In this document: positions 22,801 through 33,511 of the stretch, one piece after another
Position numbering within the stretch: the stretch's first letter is position 1
Layout: each line of letters starts with the position of its first letter
From: Megalobrama amblycephala
Lineage: Eukaryota > Chordata > Actinopteri > Cypriniformes > Xenocyprididae
Length of the DNA: 64,000 nucleotides
Assembly (NCBI RefSeq): GCF_018812025.1
Contig: NC_063054.1
Coordinates: 24,866,142-24,930,141, forward strand
Direction: 5' to 3'
Notes under the pieces: generated by a model
Database searches by the model: none
What the model was told of the DNA's origin: nothing
Seen by the model: only the letters and a program-made list of their open reading frames with translations
Position numbers and translations under genes: made by a program

Positions 22801-25800
22801 AAATGCTCAAAACTAAACAGAAGCATTTTGAAATTTTATGACAACCGTCATTTATTACACTGCATTCATTCAACAACAATGGTTACACATGCTTTACACT
22901 TTCAAATTTCAGTTTTTAATCTGATCAAGTGTTTACATGTCCTATCGAACAGATTAGAAAAGGTTTAAACCACCCCTTACAATCAGAATGAAATTTTAAA
23001 ATCTGATTTGGCAAATTTATTCTGAATGACATGGTTGCATGTGACTTAAAGGGATAGTTCACCCAAAAATGAAAATTCTGTCATCATTTACTCACCCTCA
23101 CCGATTACAAATTAATTATTAGGGTCCATGTAAATGCAGCTATTGTATAGTCTCAAATGATACACAATCACATCACATAGGCTGCTTGGCAACCCTATAA
23201 CTTTTTTAAATCTGAAGCTATAGCAGCAACATTAGCTGTGTTTACATGGGCTCTAATAATCAGACTTTAATCAGACTAGTAGCACAGATGGAATAAAAAG
23301 TCACATGTAACCACATTAGTTGAAATGAATTGGCCGGGTCCAATTGACATTTAATTCGGATTGAAAGGGCATGATTAAAGCTTTTTTAAAATCTGTTCGA
23401 TTAAAACTGTTCGAATCAATTTGACTATCAAATACAATCCAAAATCTCCTTCCTCTCATCATCTCATCCGCAAGCTTCTTGTTTTGGGCGTTGAAAGGGG
23501 CATTTTTACTCCTTGATAAATATAAACAGCATGGCACAAAGCTTAATGTGCTCATCGTCTCCTAATTAGGACCCATAATAGATAAATGTTAAGTCTGTTT
23601 TTAAAACAAAGAAAAGCTGTGTAGTGCAGTCGTGCAGTGTACCAACTGCTTTGACATGATTATCGGGTTAACTAACTTGTATGCAAGGGCTCACAAACTA
23701 CTGAGTTTTCGAACTTACAAAGTGTACGCCTGCCTAAAGTGTTAGTTCACACAAAAATGAAAAAAAAAAATGACTCACCCTTATGTCATTCTGAACATGC
23801 AAGAATGTGTTGTTCATCTTCGAAACATAAGTGAAGATATTTTAATGAAATCTGAGATTTATCTCCCTCAATTTACAGACCATGCAACTAACACTTTGAT
23901 ACTTCAAAAAGTTCATAAAGAGATTGTAAAAGTTATCCATATGAATGGAGCAGTTTAGTCCAAATTTGAACATGAACTTCAAAGAGACTTGTTCGCTTAA
24001 TGCAATATACAGTTTGAGTTTAGACTTTTATTTACATATAAACATTAATTAGCGAACATAAATGGAAGCTCAACTGTACTTTTTGTATATTCACTAGTGT
24101 ATTAAATTTGTTCATTATATAAAGTGATCGAGTTTATTCAGAAAATTTGAACTAAACCTCTCAATATTCATTAGATTAGATTTACGATCTGTATGAACTT
24201 TTGTTTTAAACATCAAAGTGGCAGTTGTGTAGACTGTCAGTGGAGGGACAGAAAGCTCTCAGATTTCATTAAATTATCTTTATTTGTGTTTTGAAGATGA
24301 ACGAAAGTCTTAACAGGTTTGGAACGACATGAATTCATGTCATGATAAAAACAAATAATGTTGTAACTCACAATATATACATATTTTAATGATTTCAAAA
24401 TACTATCAAAAATTTAAAAAAAACTTCATAATCGCAATTCATTTAGGCTACATGAAATATGCCCTTACTGTATTTTTTCTTAAAATATTTTTTTCTTGCT
24501 TTCGTGTACAGAAAGATGTATTTTTGAGGAGGCTGCAACAACGACTAAAGCAAGGGACACACTTAACGACTGTAAGGCCGATTATAAATAAACTAATTAA
24601 CTGATCTTGCCCAAACACGTTGAGTCAGAGCCAGTTGCATTCAGTCTTTTATAATCTGTAAGTATTTAAATCCACTTCAGTCGAAGGAAACAGTTTTTAA
24701 GTGTGTTGATTTCAGTCTTAGAATGTTTCTTCTAGTCGTTCAGTTCAGTGTGTCCCCAGCTTGAAGTAATCGTTAATGTAAGTTCTTTGAGAATTTGTGC
24801 ACTGTTTATTATCTAAATGTAATAATGTACACTGCCAATCAAAGATATTGAGATTTGGAAGATGTAGCAAAATTTAATTTATTCCTTTGATGAAAAATTT
24901 TCAGCATAATTTTTCTAGTCTTCAGTGCCACTTGATCTTTGATCATTCTAATATGCTGAATTGATGCTCGACATTTCTTTTGAAATGTGCTGCTTCATAT
25001 TTTTGTGTTCTTGAGCATCAAATCATCATATTAGAATGATTTCTGAAGGATCATGTGACACTGAAGACTGGAGTAATGATGCTGAAAATTCAACTTTGAT
25101 CACAGGAATAACTTACTTTTAAAAATAGATTAAAATAGAAAACAGTTAATAGTAAAACTATTTTAGAATATTAAAGTAAAACTACTTCACAATATTATTA
25201 TTTTACTGTATTTTTTCATCAAATGCTGCCTTGGTAAGTAGAAGAGACTGCTTTTAAAAGTAAAAATGCAACTTCTAACAATTTAATTCAACCTTTCAGC
25301 TGCCAGAGGAGGATGATGATGGCAGTGGTGACCGAGGTGACTGTGCAGCTCAGGATGAAGAAGAGGAGGAACATGTAAGTTAAACATGCTTTCCTCATAC
25401 CTTTCTAACAAACAATAAACCTGACTACAATAACTACTATAATATATTTTTTTTTAGCTTCCAGTTTGCAAAAATCCAAAGTGAATATATAGAGACCATC
25501 CTCCTATCCTTGCCTCAGCAGAACCTGAGAAAGACCCTCTTCCTCTTCTCTCACAGCTCTCCATCATCTACCTCTACAACACTGTTGGCAAGAGTGTTAT
25601 ACACAGCTGAGGACACGGTAATGAGAGATCTCAAATTCTTCCTCAAAGTCCGCATGTTCATTTTCTTGAACAAAAACTGTACATGTATTTTTGGGTGGGC
25701 CAAACTATTATTTGAAGAAATGCTAAAAATCTCTATATTGTTCTTTGTACATATCTTTTACTCTTTATGAATGTCATCTTCTGGATTTTTTTTTAGCTTT

Positions 25801-25965
25801 TGAGAAGCTCAAGGACTGTATATCTTTGGTAATTGTGATATTGTCTGGCAGTAAAGCAGTATTAAAGCACATTACCTCAGTATATTTGTAGCAGCTGCCT
25901 CATACAGGACACTTAGGAAATGGTTTAATATATATTTTTTGCAAATAAAGTAATAAAATATCTGC
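19860..25965 (+). CDS. Putative spliced gene inside the large transposon, product not recognised
   Basis: Candidate exons: to 19929 (donor GTAAGC), 20503-20561, 20705-20827, 24512-24571, 25300-25374, 25458-25617, 25797-about 25965 (AATAAA at 25944). Each has clear AG and GT boundaries. Coding-looking pieces: MQTMFQEKQRILGEQL from ATG 20754; KDVFLRRLQQRLKQGTHLTT (24512-24571); LPEEDDDGSGDRGD and an acidic tail (25300-25374) that can end PVCKNPK-stop at 25484. The last three are in mutually consistent phase 0; the 20754 frame (phase 2) does not fit 24512-24571, so an exon is missing, skipped or the gene is decayed. A perfect NRF1-type palindrome lies upstream. It could be a transposase remnant, an accessory gene or a lncRNA. 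Confidence 0.35.
19867..19878. promoter_or_regulatory. NRF1-type palindrome TGCGCATGCGCA
   Basis: Perfect 12-bp palindrome matching the NRF1 consensus, 52 bp before the GTAAGC donor of the candidate first exon. Such sites mark TATA-less, often germline-active promoters. Supports a promoter for the transposon's gene; binding is inferred. Confidence 0.5.
20970..22397. mobile_element. TTAA-flanked foldback element, split by a solo LTR
   Basis: TTAA at 20966-20969 and 22398-22401; ends AGGGTTAGTTCTCCC and GGGTGAACTAACCCT. Long inverted arms, same family as 15288-16068, lying in an intron of the putative transposon gene. Interrupted at 21273-21905. Confidence 0.87.
21273..21905 (+). mobile_element. 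Solo LTR (633 bp)
   Basis: Begins TGTTAAGTT and ends AACTTGACA, flanked by the 5-bp duplication ATGGC (21268-21272 and 21906-21910). The other arm of the foldback shows the uninterrupted site (GTGATGGCCAATTTC on the complement). TTATAAAA near 21558 and AATAAA near 21784 fit LTR signals. No internal retroviral genes remain, so recombination between LTRs is likely. Confidence 0.85.
22403..24505. other. Intron of the putative transposon gene; fragments of TTAA-family repeats
   Basis: 23048-23100 (AGGGATAGTTCACCCAAAAA) and 23738-24330 are partial or diverged copies of the foldback family. No coding exon recognised. Confidence 0.5.
24835..25268. repeat. Palindromic fish repeat (CATATTAGAATGATTTCTGA family)
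   Basis: 24835-24990 is an inverted copy of part of 25010-25268 (TCATTCTAATATG versus CATATTAGAATGATTTCTGA). Also present at 63455-63755. Common interspersed repeat in teleosts as I know it; class not assigned. Confidence 0.6.
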
Positions 25966-26519
25966 TGAATCTTTTTCATATCTTTGTCATTTTTGTGCCA
26001 AATTATGGATAGTAGTAATCATAAGAGTATCTATAAATATAATTGATAAAATCATTATTTAACTATACCCATCTAATGATAAAACACTTTGTCAATTAAA
26101 AGAATAAAACATATTAATCACTGGTTACATTTATTTATTGATTGTATTGTTTGATCTATGAATGTGTTCAATTTATGAATTCATGTGTTAACACTTTACA
26201 TGGTTAAAACATGGTTACATGGTAATATTCAAATGTATTGGCTTAGTAATTGTACAAAGTAACAATGCTGATGATTTCATGGATGCAGTTTGTTTCTAGC
26301 CATTTTCTGTCAGAATTTAATGAGGGTTTCTATTGGTTTCCACTACATATTTTGATCTGCAAATGTATTAACCAAAGCAATACAATTCCCTATAACAATT
26401 AGAATTTATTATAAGGTTTTATAGCAGAGAATGAAGTGTTTATCAGTTCTGCATTGATTTCAAGGTTATGGACGGTGCACATTTCCATTCCCCGGAGTAA
26501 AGGTCGAGGTGGTATTTTG

Positions 26520-26995
26520 GTCTTTAGGACGTACCTGTCACGTTCCAGCAACGTACCACTAAAACGTCGCCACAACGAATATGGGAATCACAAAGTTACG
26601 TCGCTGGAACGTTATTCGGGACGTCGTTGCAACTAATATGAGCCGATCCGGTTACGTTTTCACAACGTGCCAGTTTGGTCGTTAAGACGTTACTGTCACG
26701 TTCCAGCGACGTACCGCCATAACGTCGCCACGACGAATATGGGAATCACAAAGTTACGTCCCTAGAACGTTATTTGGAACGTCGCTGCGACTAATATGAG
26801 CCGATCCAGTTACGTTTTTACAACGTGCCAGTTTGGTCGTTGAGACGTACTCCTCACGTTACAGAGACATACCACTATAACGTCGCCACGACGAATATGG
26901 GAATCACAAAGTTACGTCCCTAGAACGTTATTTGGTACGTCGCTACAACGAATATGGTCCGGTCCAGTTACGTCGTCACAACGTAACTGTGTTAG
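26520..26995. repeat. ~159-bp subterminal tandem repeats of the large element (three units)
   Basis: Three diverged units, each with GTCACGTTCCAGCRACGTACC-like starts, CGTCGCCACRACGAATATGG and GGGAATCACAAAGTTACGTC, recur near 26525, 26684 and 26842. CpG-rich ACGT/CGTCG motifs match the style of the left subterminal repeats. Confidence 0.75.
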
Positions 26996-27098
26996 CTGGG
27001 GCGTGCCTTGCTGCTAAAGTAGCAGAAGTAGCGTGTTGGTCCCGTAGGCTGTAGCAGATGTTAGCTATATAGTTTTTTAGTATGTATGCTGTCCAGTG

Positions 27099-27326
27099 AT
27101 GCCGGGCAGAGCGTGTTGTGTGGTTGGTTGTTTTAACAACAGCACAAAACTACAGGCCTGGAATAAAACCGTTTGTGTAATCCACGAAGCTTTGTTGCAC
27201 ATTGACTGCCCAGGTTTACGGCCATACGGATTGCACAGAGTTCCTGGTCGAGCGGAGGACCAAGATGTGCGTCAAAAGTGGATGAAACACATAACCGAGA
27301 TGGCTCATCGCATGCCAGATGATTAA
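27099..27326 (+). pseudogene. THAP-domain fragment (first zinc ligands only)
   Basis: MPGRACCVVGC begins a C2CH THAP zinc finger; LHRVPGR corresponds to the conserved (F/H)xFP region and QKW to the invariant Trp. The distal Cys-x2-His pair is missing: the frame stops at 27326 after MPDD. THAP domains bind DNA and occur in P-element-like and other transposases as well as host factors. Starts about 100 bp after the right end of the large element. Either an exon-1 fragment or a decayed copy; no continuing exon was found. Confidence 0.6.
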
Positions 27327-27387
27327 TAAAATAATCTTGAATACCTGTAAGAACATGTATTTTATTGCTACTACTGGTCGTGGCTAA

Positions 27388-28459
27388 GGCCATCCTTAAA
27401 AATATTTTGGTTTGCCGTAACAGCCAAAAAAATAAAAAATGGTCGGTAGGTCGTAAAAAATGTAAAAAAAAAAAAAAAATTTTATTGCATCACATTAAGT
27501 GTATTGTGATTGTCAAAACATTTTAGTAACTAAGCTGACTTTTATTAGGTTTAGTGACATGTTACAATGTTTACATGGTAGGCTACAATTTCTGGTAAGC
27601 TACACTTTTATTATTTTTATTCAATTATTATTATTTAATTATTATTGTGATTTGATTTAATATTGACTCATTTGGATAAATATTAGCTAGGCTACACAAG
27701 GTAGGCATTAATTTTTCTCAAGAAAAAAACAACTCACCTAACTAAATGCTGTAAACATACAGAGAGCCCTATCAGCTGGCAGTATTATTTAAAAATAACA
27801 ATTTAAATATAATGCATTTTTTATTATAATAACTTTATTTAATGATATAAGTAAAAATATAATAAAGATGTAATACAGTACACATATCAGCCAAAACAGG
27901 TTCTGTGTGAGGGGCTGCTAGCTGACAGCGTTCAGTCATTTCTGAGAGATTTACCTCAGACGAAGGTAAGTGTGAATACATAAATCCATTTTGAAAAACA
28001 TGTTTACAAGAACATAACATTATACGTCGTTTGATGTTGTAATATTTTTTAATCTGTATTTCTAGCATGTCACATTTACAAGCACCAAAACGGTATTTAT
28101 TGTTTGAATTTCGTAATAAAATTGACAGAATCTGAGAGCTGAGATTTTTTTCTATCATAAGTAACCTGCTCTGTCTAGTCTGTCGGTCTCTGTGTCCTCT
28201 TTACTTCGCGATTTTTTTTGTGCGTGAGAAAATGGATGTGTGGCGTGAGAGCGTGTGAAAAGCGTCAATTGCGTGTGTCTCACATTTTATTGCATTTGTA
28301 TTAGCTGTTTGAAGAGTAAAAAAAAATATCCGTGGGTCTTAACGCAATTACAATCGGCAAGTCGGTCGGACTAAAAGGGGAAAAAATAATTAATTGGGTC
28401 GGTCCTAAATTGCAGGGTCGGTCGGGTTATGGCAAACAAGAATATTTTTAAGGATGGCC
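27388..28459. mobile_element. PIF/Harbinger-like non-autonomous element
   Basis: Ends GGCCATCCTTAAAAATATT and AATATTTTTAAGGATGGCC flanked by TAA on both sides (27385-27387, 28460-28462), the 3-bp TWA duplication typical of Harbinger. No transposase. Contains GTCGGT repeats near both ends. Confidence 0.82.
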
Positions 28460-28734
28460 TAATAATTATTTGAAACTTAAGCTTGTGAACATATTAGCAA
28501 CACAGCTATAATGACAGCGTTCGGTTTTATTGTTGTCATCAATTAATACACTTCTTAATTACATTACATAAAATTTTTACATTATTACATTATGTTGTCA
28601 ATAAATTACCCTTATCGGTAAGTTTTGGCCACTGCCTGACATCATCTACCCATGTTCCCTTTCACCAGACATTTTCTTTAATGAGCAGGATGAACTTTAA
28701 TTGAAATGTCATTAGAGGGCACCGGCAAGTGTCA

Positions 28735-28815
28735 CACCGTCACACTTCGCAGGCACGCAGTAATGGCGGCAGGCAAGATGGCGGCGCCCATAGAGTTCGC
28801 GGCGGAACTTAGAAT
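28735..28815 (-). other. GC-rich ATGGCGGC cluster; empty-site copy of the large element's target
   Basis: 28751-28770 is the reverse complement of GCCGCCATTACTGCGTGCCT, the sequence obtained by joining 14047-14060 to 27003-27008. AAGATGGCGGC (28775-28785) is a YY1-type motif. May be an old promoter-like segment related to the THAP sequence; no exon is proven. Confidence 0.4.
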
Positions 28816-29036
28816 ACTTGCAGTATAAAACTAAACTAGTAGTTTACTGAGTATACTTTCAAAAAGTACTAAGTATTAAAATAGTACACTACTAGTATAC
28901 TCATAAGTTCACTTGCAGTACAAATGAGAAATGTAATTATGTTTATTAATGTTTATAAAATTACTGTTACACTTATAGTACACTTAAAATAAAATGAACT
29001 TTCTTATTCGTAAGGGTTCCCAGGATCTCAAAGTCA

Positions 29037-30100
29037 AAGTTTATTTATAAAGCACTTTTTTAAAACAGCAAGTGTTTATCAAAGTGCTGTACACACATAA
29101 AATAATAAAAATATAAAAGATACAAACAGTCAACACCATGAAAGAAGACACTAAGACAATAAAAACAATAAAAGAAAGCAGCTCTCACATAGCGTCAAAT
29201 GCCAGACTATAAAAATAAGTTTTTAGGACAGATTTAAAAACAGCAAGTGTTTGAGCCTGTCTAATGTAGAGGGGCAAACTATTCCAAAGCTTCAGGGCCA
29301 CCTCTGCAAAGGTTCGGTCACCCCTGCTCTTCAACTTTACCCATGGGACAGCTAAAAGCAAATGGTCAGCAGACCTCTTAACGGAGCATTCAGATTCTTC
29401 AAGTCAGAAAGATACCTTGGTGCTAAACCATTAAGAGATTTAAAAACAAGTACCAAAATTTAAAATGAATCCTATAATGGACAGTTAACCAGTGAAGAGA
29501 CGCGAGAACGGGGGTGATGTGTTCCCGCTTTCGTGTACCCCTCAACAGGCGAGCTGCCGCATTCTGGACCATCTGCAGTCTGGAGAGAGAGGCCTGACTA
29601 ATATCTAAATAGAGACCATTACAATAATCCAGGCGACTTGAAATAAAAAATATGCACAATTCATTGAATGTCTTTAAGAGACAAAAAAAATTTCACCTTG
29701 GTGAGTTGTCTTAATTGGAAAAAACTAGATTTAACTACCGAGTTAATTTTTTTTTTTCCAATTTAAAATCACAATCCATGATAACACCCAAGTTTTTTAC
29801 ATAGGGCTTCACAAATGGTTTCAGTTCACCAAGGTTTAAATCGACTGGTACCCCTTGGCATAAACAACATAACTTCTGTTTTCTTTTCATTAAAATTAAG
29901 GAAATTTAGTGCCATCCAGGCCTTAATTTCCTCAAGACACTGCAATAGAGGCGCTAAAGAGCAAGTATCTTTTTGTTTCAAAGGCAGATAAATTTGCATA
30001 TTGTCTGCATAACAGTGAAAAGAAATACCAAATTTTCTAAAAAAATATGTCCCAAGGGGAGCATATACAGGGAGAACAGAATATAGGCCCCAAAATGGAG
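29037..30100 (-). mobile_element. L2-like LINE fragment (RT end and C-terminus), decayed
   Basis: In the minus-strand frames, from right to left, I read a GPIFCS.. stretch, FHCYADNMQIYLPL (the RT catalytic box with ADN instead of ADD), then SSRLDYCNGLYLDISQASLS and RLQMVQNAAARLLRGTRKRE (29423-29659), then LWNSLPL-like and VLKTYF-like ends in other frames. This order is that of L2/CR1-clade ORF2. Frameshifts and stops separate the blocks and the 5' part is absent. Confidence 0.78.
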
Positions 30101-30109
30101 CTCTATTCG

Positions 30110-32020
30110 ATCTACCTGTGTGTTGTCAATAAAGACCATCTGTTTACTTCTATCCTTGTGTATGAGAGTACCTCTGTAACACAGGTGTATTTCGCTTCCA
30201 AAAATATGCAAAATGATATGGTTAAATATGAAAATGGGAATTGCAAAAATAAACAACATTTGTGAAACACCTTTCCTGAAGCATTGTCTGTTTTCTTGCA
30301 GTTTATTTATGTCTTAAATTTTACAATATTAAGCTTGAAGGTCAAATAGTCAACAATTTAATTGATTGGGTCTTAATTACAACAATAAACGTTATTTCAG
30401 TCATACTGATGTCTAGAGAGAAAGCCATTTCACCTGTCCCACGTTCTGTGGAATAAAGTCCTGGTCAGATGTATTACAGTAGCTGCTTTCTGTCTAAACA
30501 AAAGGAAGCTTAAACTTAAATGGTTCCTGCAATAATGTGTTAAATTACCCACCATATTCCTGCCTAAATTTAACATCTGCACTGGACAAAATATTTAGCA
30601 CTGCGTTTTATGCTTAACTTGAACGAGGGAAATAAATTCATTCTAAAATAGAAAGCATTAAATTTAACTTTCTCATGCATGTCAACACATTGTTACACTA
30701 ATTTTATGTTTTAAAACAAATAATAAGTAAACTGTTTGTGTTTCTTGAAAATTATTACTTCAGTTAATGTTTTGCAAGATAGAACCTTATAATTCCAAGT
30801 GAAAAGTGATTTATTTATTTTTTATTATTTTTTTTTTTTAGAATTAGGCCTATAAGGTTCTATCTGCATTTGACCTGTTCCAAAAATCCCCATTTACAAA
30901 TTTGAGAGGATTTTGATATTGTACAGTTAGAAACATTTAGGGTCATTTTCATGTATGAAAGAGACTTGTTCCCCATATAATTGTTGCTACAGCCTATGCC
31001 AAAACGTTGAAGCTCAATATCTCAAAACTATGGAGCCCCACACATGCCATGCAGGAATCGAGGGAACGAAATATATCGTGCGCACAATTTAGTAAATCGA
31101 GGGAACGACTAAAGTGTCCGCACAAATTAGTAAATCGAGGGAACGAATAAGTAAATTATGCGCACGATTTAGCCTACTATTTTTTTTCCCTGCATGTCAT
31201 GTGCGAGGCTCTGTACAAAACTGCTCAGAATGCAAAAAAGAACCTTATAATTCCAAGGTGAAAACTTAGACAAACTGTATTTTAAATGTATGAACGTATA
31301 ATGTCTAATCAAGTTTGGTGGTGAAGGTAGAATTGACAGGCTTCTGAGCATGCACAATTTGGTCACTGATTCTTAGTTCTGTAAAACCATTTGAGGCAAA
31401 ACAATTCCACCTTGCTTTTAACTGCCACTATGATTTTTGCAGCTCGTTTTGACTTGATTTGATGATAAATATTTTCATATTTAATATGGAATGTATTTAT
31501 GAAATGTAAATTTTGTAATAGTTGCACAGATTCAATTTTCTTTTTATAAAGCTATAAAGGCTAAGTACTCTGAAACTCTTATTGTTACATCTACTGCATG
31601 CCCAGTGGAGAAGCATTAACGTTGGAGGGATACCTATAACCCCATTCACTTGAATAATTTAATATTTATGTATTTAGTAAAAACATGGGGAAAGCAACAT
31701 TAATTGTCCTTTAGAATTAAAGGATAAAACATTTATCAAAATCAAAAGATTATATTTATATTTTTCACTTTTCTCTCTTAGTTTAGAATGGAATTAATCA
31801 CATCCACAGTAGCATAATGTTTTGTCACACAAGCTGAAAAATTTAGACCCATCCAAGGCTCAAATCGGATTTGACAATCCTGCAGTTATATGATGAACCA
31901 AAATTAGCTTTAGCACACACTCATGTCACATGTTTTGCTGTAAAACTACAACTCTGCCTGACCATCAAAAACATCATTCCATGACCTCAAGATGGAAGTT
32001 GTTTCTGTCCCTTAGGGGGA
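30110..32020. other. No gene seen
   Basis: AT-rich. Repeats of AAATCGAGGGAACGA at 31055-31150 (three units, about 40-50 bp spacing) are the only structure noted. TAGAACCTTATAATTCCAAG occurs at 30780 and, in inverted form, GGCCTATAAGGTTCTATC at 30846. Confidence 0.45.
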
Positions 32021-32024
32021 GAGT

Positions 32025-33070
32025 GGGGTAAGATGAGCCAGAGGGTAAGTTGACCCACACCCTTTATCTTGGCAACCGTACACTTTCATTGTGACCATAT
32101 ATTTTAGAACCACCCATCATTTCTGCCAAGGAGAAGCACATAGGAGGAGTGGAAGGCACCCATTTACTTTCAGAACTGTTTTTGGCATTTTAGTATAACA
32201 GATGTAATGGCTGTTATATCAAAGCAAATTTGTCCAAGTGTAAAAATATTTATGATCCATATTGGTGATTTAGCAATGTATAGAACCATGCAAATCATTT
32301 AGCTAAATATTAGCCTGAATTGGTATGCTAGCTAGTTTTGTCCAAAATGGCAGCTATAGGGCAAAGTGAGCCAAATGATGTGGGGTAAATTGAGCCAGTG
32401 TTTTAACTTACCCCACCATAAGACAATGTTAAGTTAAATTTCTGAAGGATAAACTGGTATAATTTCAATGCAATATTACAACACCTGGTTTAGTTTATCA
32501 TTTCATTTTATTTTATTTTATTTATTTTTTCGTTTGACTTTATTTGATAGGAACAATGTACAAGTACACCAAATCCTAGTCTGATTCGAACCAGAATATG
32601 CTTAATCATATCTTTCACTAGTCCCTAATGGCCTAACATGTTTGTCATTGCAGAAAAACTACCATGCCAAAAACCTTTTGACTAAAATGTTTATAGTTTC
32701 AGTGACGTTTATTCATTCATTCTAATTCATGCAGTTTTATTTAATTTTACTCAACAAACTCTCTGTTTAGTCTGTTTTTTGGGAAGGTTACAACTTTGGT
32801 GCTCAACATATTGTTTCAGAAATGCAAACAATTAAGGATATTGAAATTTCAACCTCATTTGATTGTTTTGTGTTGTTTAAGTTAGCTTTAAGAAAAGAAA
32901 TATGACTATTTGTAAAAGGAAATTTTATTATTAAATTAGTTTTTAAAAGAGGTAAATTGTCTTTAAAATTTCACAGGGGTTTGATTCAGATTCAGTCAGA
33001 TGGTCAGTTTACACCCAGATGGTGTCAGAGCAACTTACCCCTAACCTGGGGTAAATAGAGCCACAGGAAT
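32025..33070. repeat. Old repeat with TGGGGTAA..GAGCCA motifs
   Basis: Both ends and interior contain GTGGGGTAAGATGAGCC, GGGGTAAATTGAGCC and GGGGTAAATAGAGCC. Likely a decayed interspersed element just upstream of gga1; no clean termini found. A poly(C) tract follows at 33211-33229. Confidence 0.4.
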
Positions 33071-33420
33071 AAAAAGCCATATTTTAGAACCCTTTGCCAC
33101 AGATGTATTCTGATAATTTAAAATGACAGGAAGCATACTAAAATTATATAAGAATCTTTCTCTATACTTCTGTCTGTTATCTTGAGGTCCACATAAGTAA
33201 AACTGGCTTACCCCCCCCCCCCACCCCCCACCACCAAATGTACCAAAAAAAGGCCACCATGAAAAGTTTACAGGCAAAACCAGTTGTACTCTGTTTGTGT
33301 AAGTATAGTTAAATACATCGTATGAAATGAGTGCGGTTTCAAGGTCATGGCCAAATAATCGTAATGTATTGTTTAATTTCATTTAAATAAAAAATGCAGA
33401 AGTACTTGTCTAGTTAGAGA

Positions 33421-33471
33421 GATCACGTGTTTCATCGCGAGATTTGGGTCTTGTGATCTCGGGTGAAGATG
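33421..33471 (+). promoter_or_regulatory. gga1 proximal promoter: E-box and YY1-type site at the start codon
   Basis: CACGTG (33425-33430) lies about 40 bp upstream of the ATG, followed by a CGCGAGA stretch. The ATG itself sits in AAGATGGCGGC, which equals the YY1 consensus as I know it; YY1 sites overlapping start codons are typical of TATA-less housekeeping promoters. No TATA box is visible. The transcription start cannot be placed from sequence alone. Use of these sites is inference. Confidence 0.5.
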
Positions 33472-33511
33472 GCGGCTCCGCCTGACGAGCAGAGCTTAGA
33501 GTCCCGCATCA
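33469..33511 (+). CDS. gga1: gga1 coding exon 1
   Basis: Starts at ATG in a good context (GTGAAGATGG) and encodes MAAPPDEQSLESRI plus one base; donor GTAAGT at 33512. The short, poorly conserved lead before the VHS domain is normal for GGAs. No other ATG upstream is in frame with a splice-compatible exon. Confidence 0.9.

Larger units (their letters stand above)
14061..27000 (+). mobile_element. Large DNA transposon, CCCAGC termini, 2-bp duplication GC (EnSpm/CACTA-like?)
   Basis: Left end CCCAGCAAACACAGTACG and right end (reverse complement) CCCAGCTAACACAGTTACG match over about 33 bp, continuing GTTGTGACGACGT. GC flanks both ends. A 20-nt empty-site match at 28751-28770 joins the two flanks with one GC. 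Subterminal regions hold ACGT/CGTCGC-rich repeats on both sides. The interior has a spliced-looking gene on the + strand (19.9-25.97 kb), a related nested element (14200-18961), and several smaller insertions. Family assignment to EnSpm/CACTA is a guess from end shape and duplication length. Confidence 0.75.

Noticed and set aside
30047..30265. 72-codon plus-strand frame near the LINE
   Set aside because: Antisense to the LINE reverse transcriptase remnant; no independent support.
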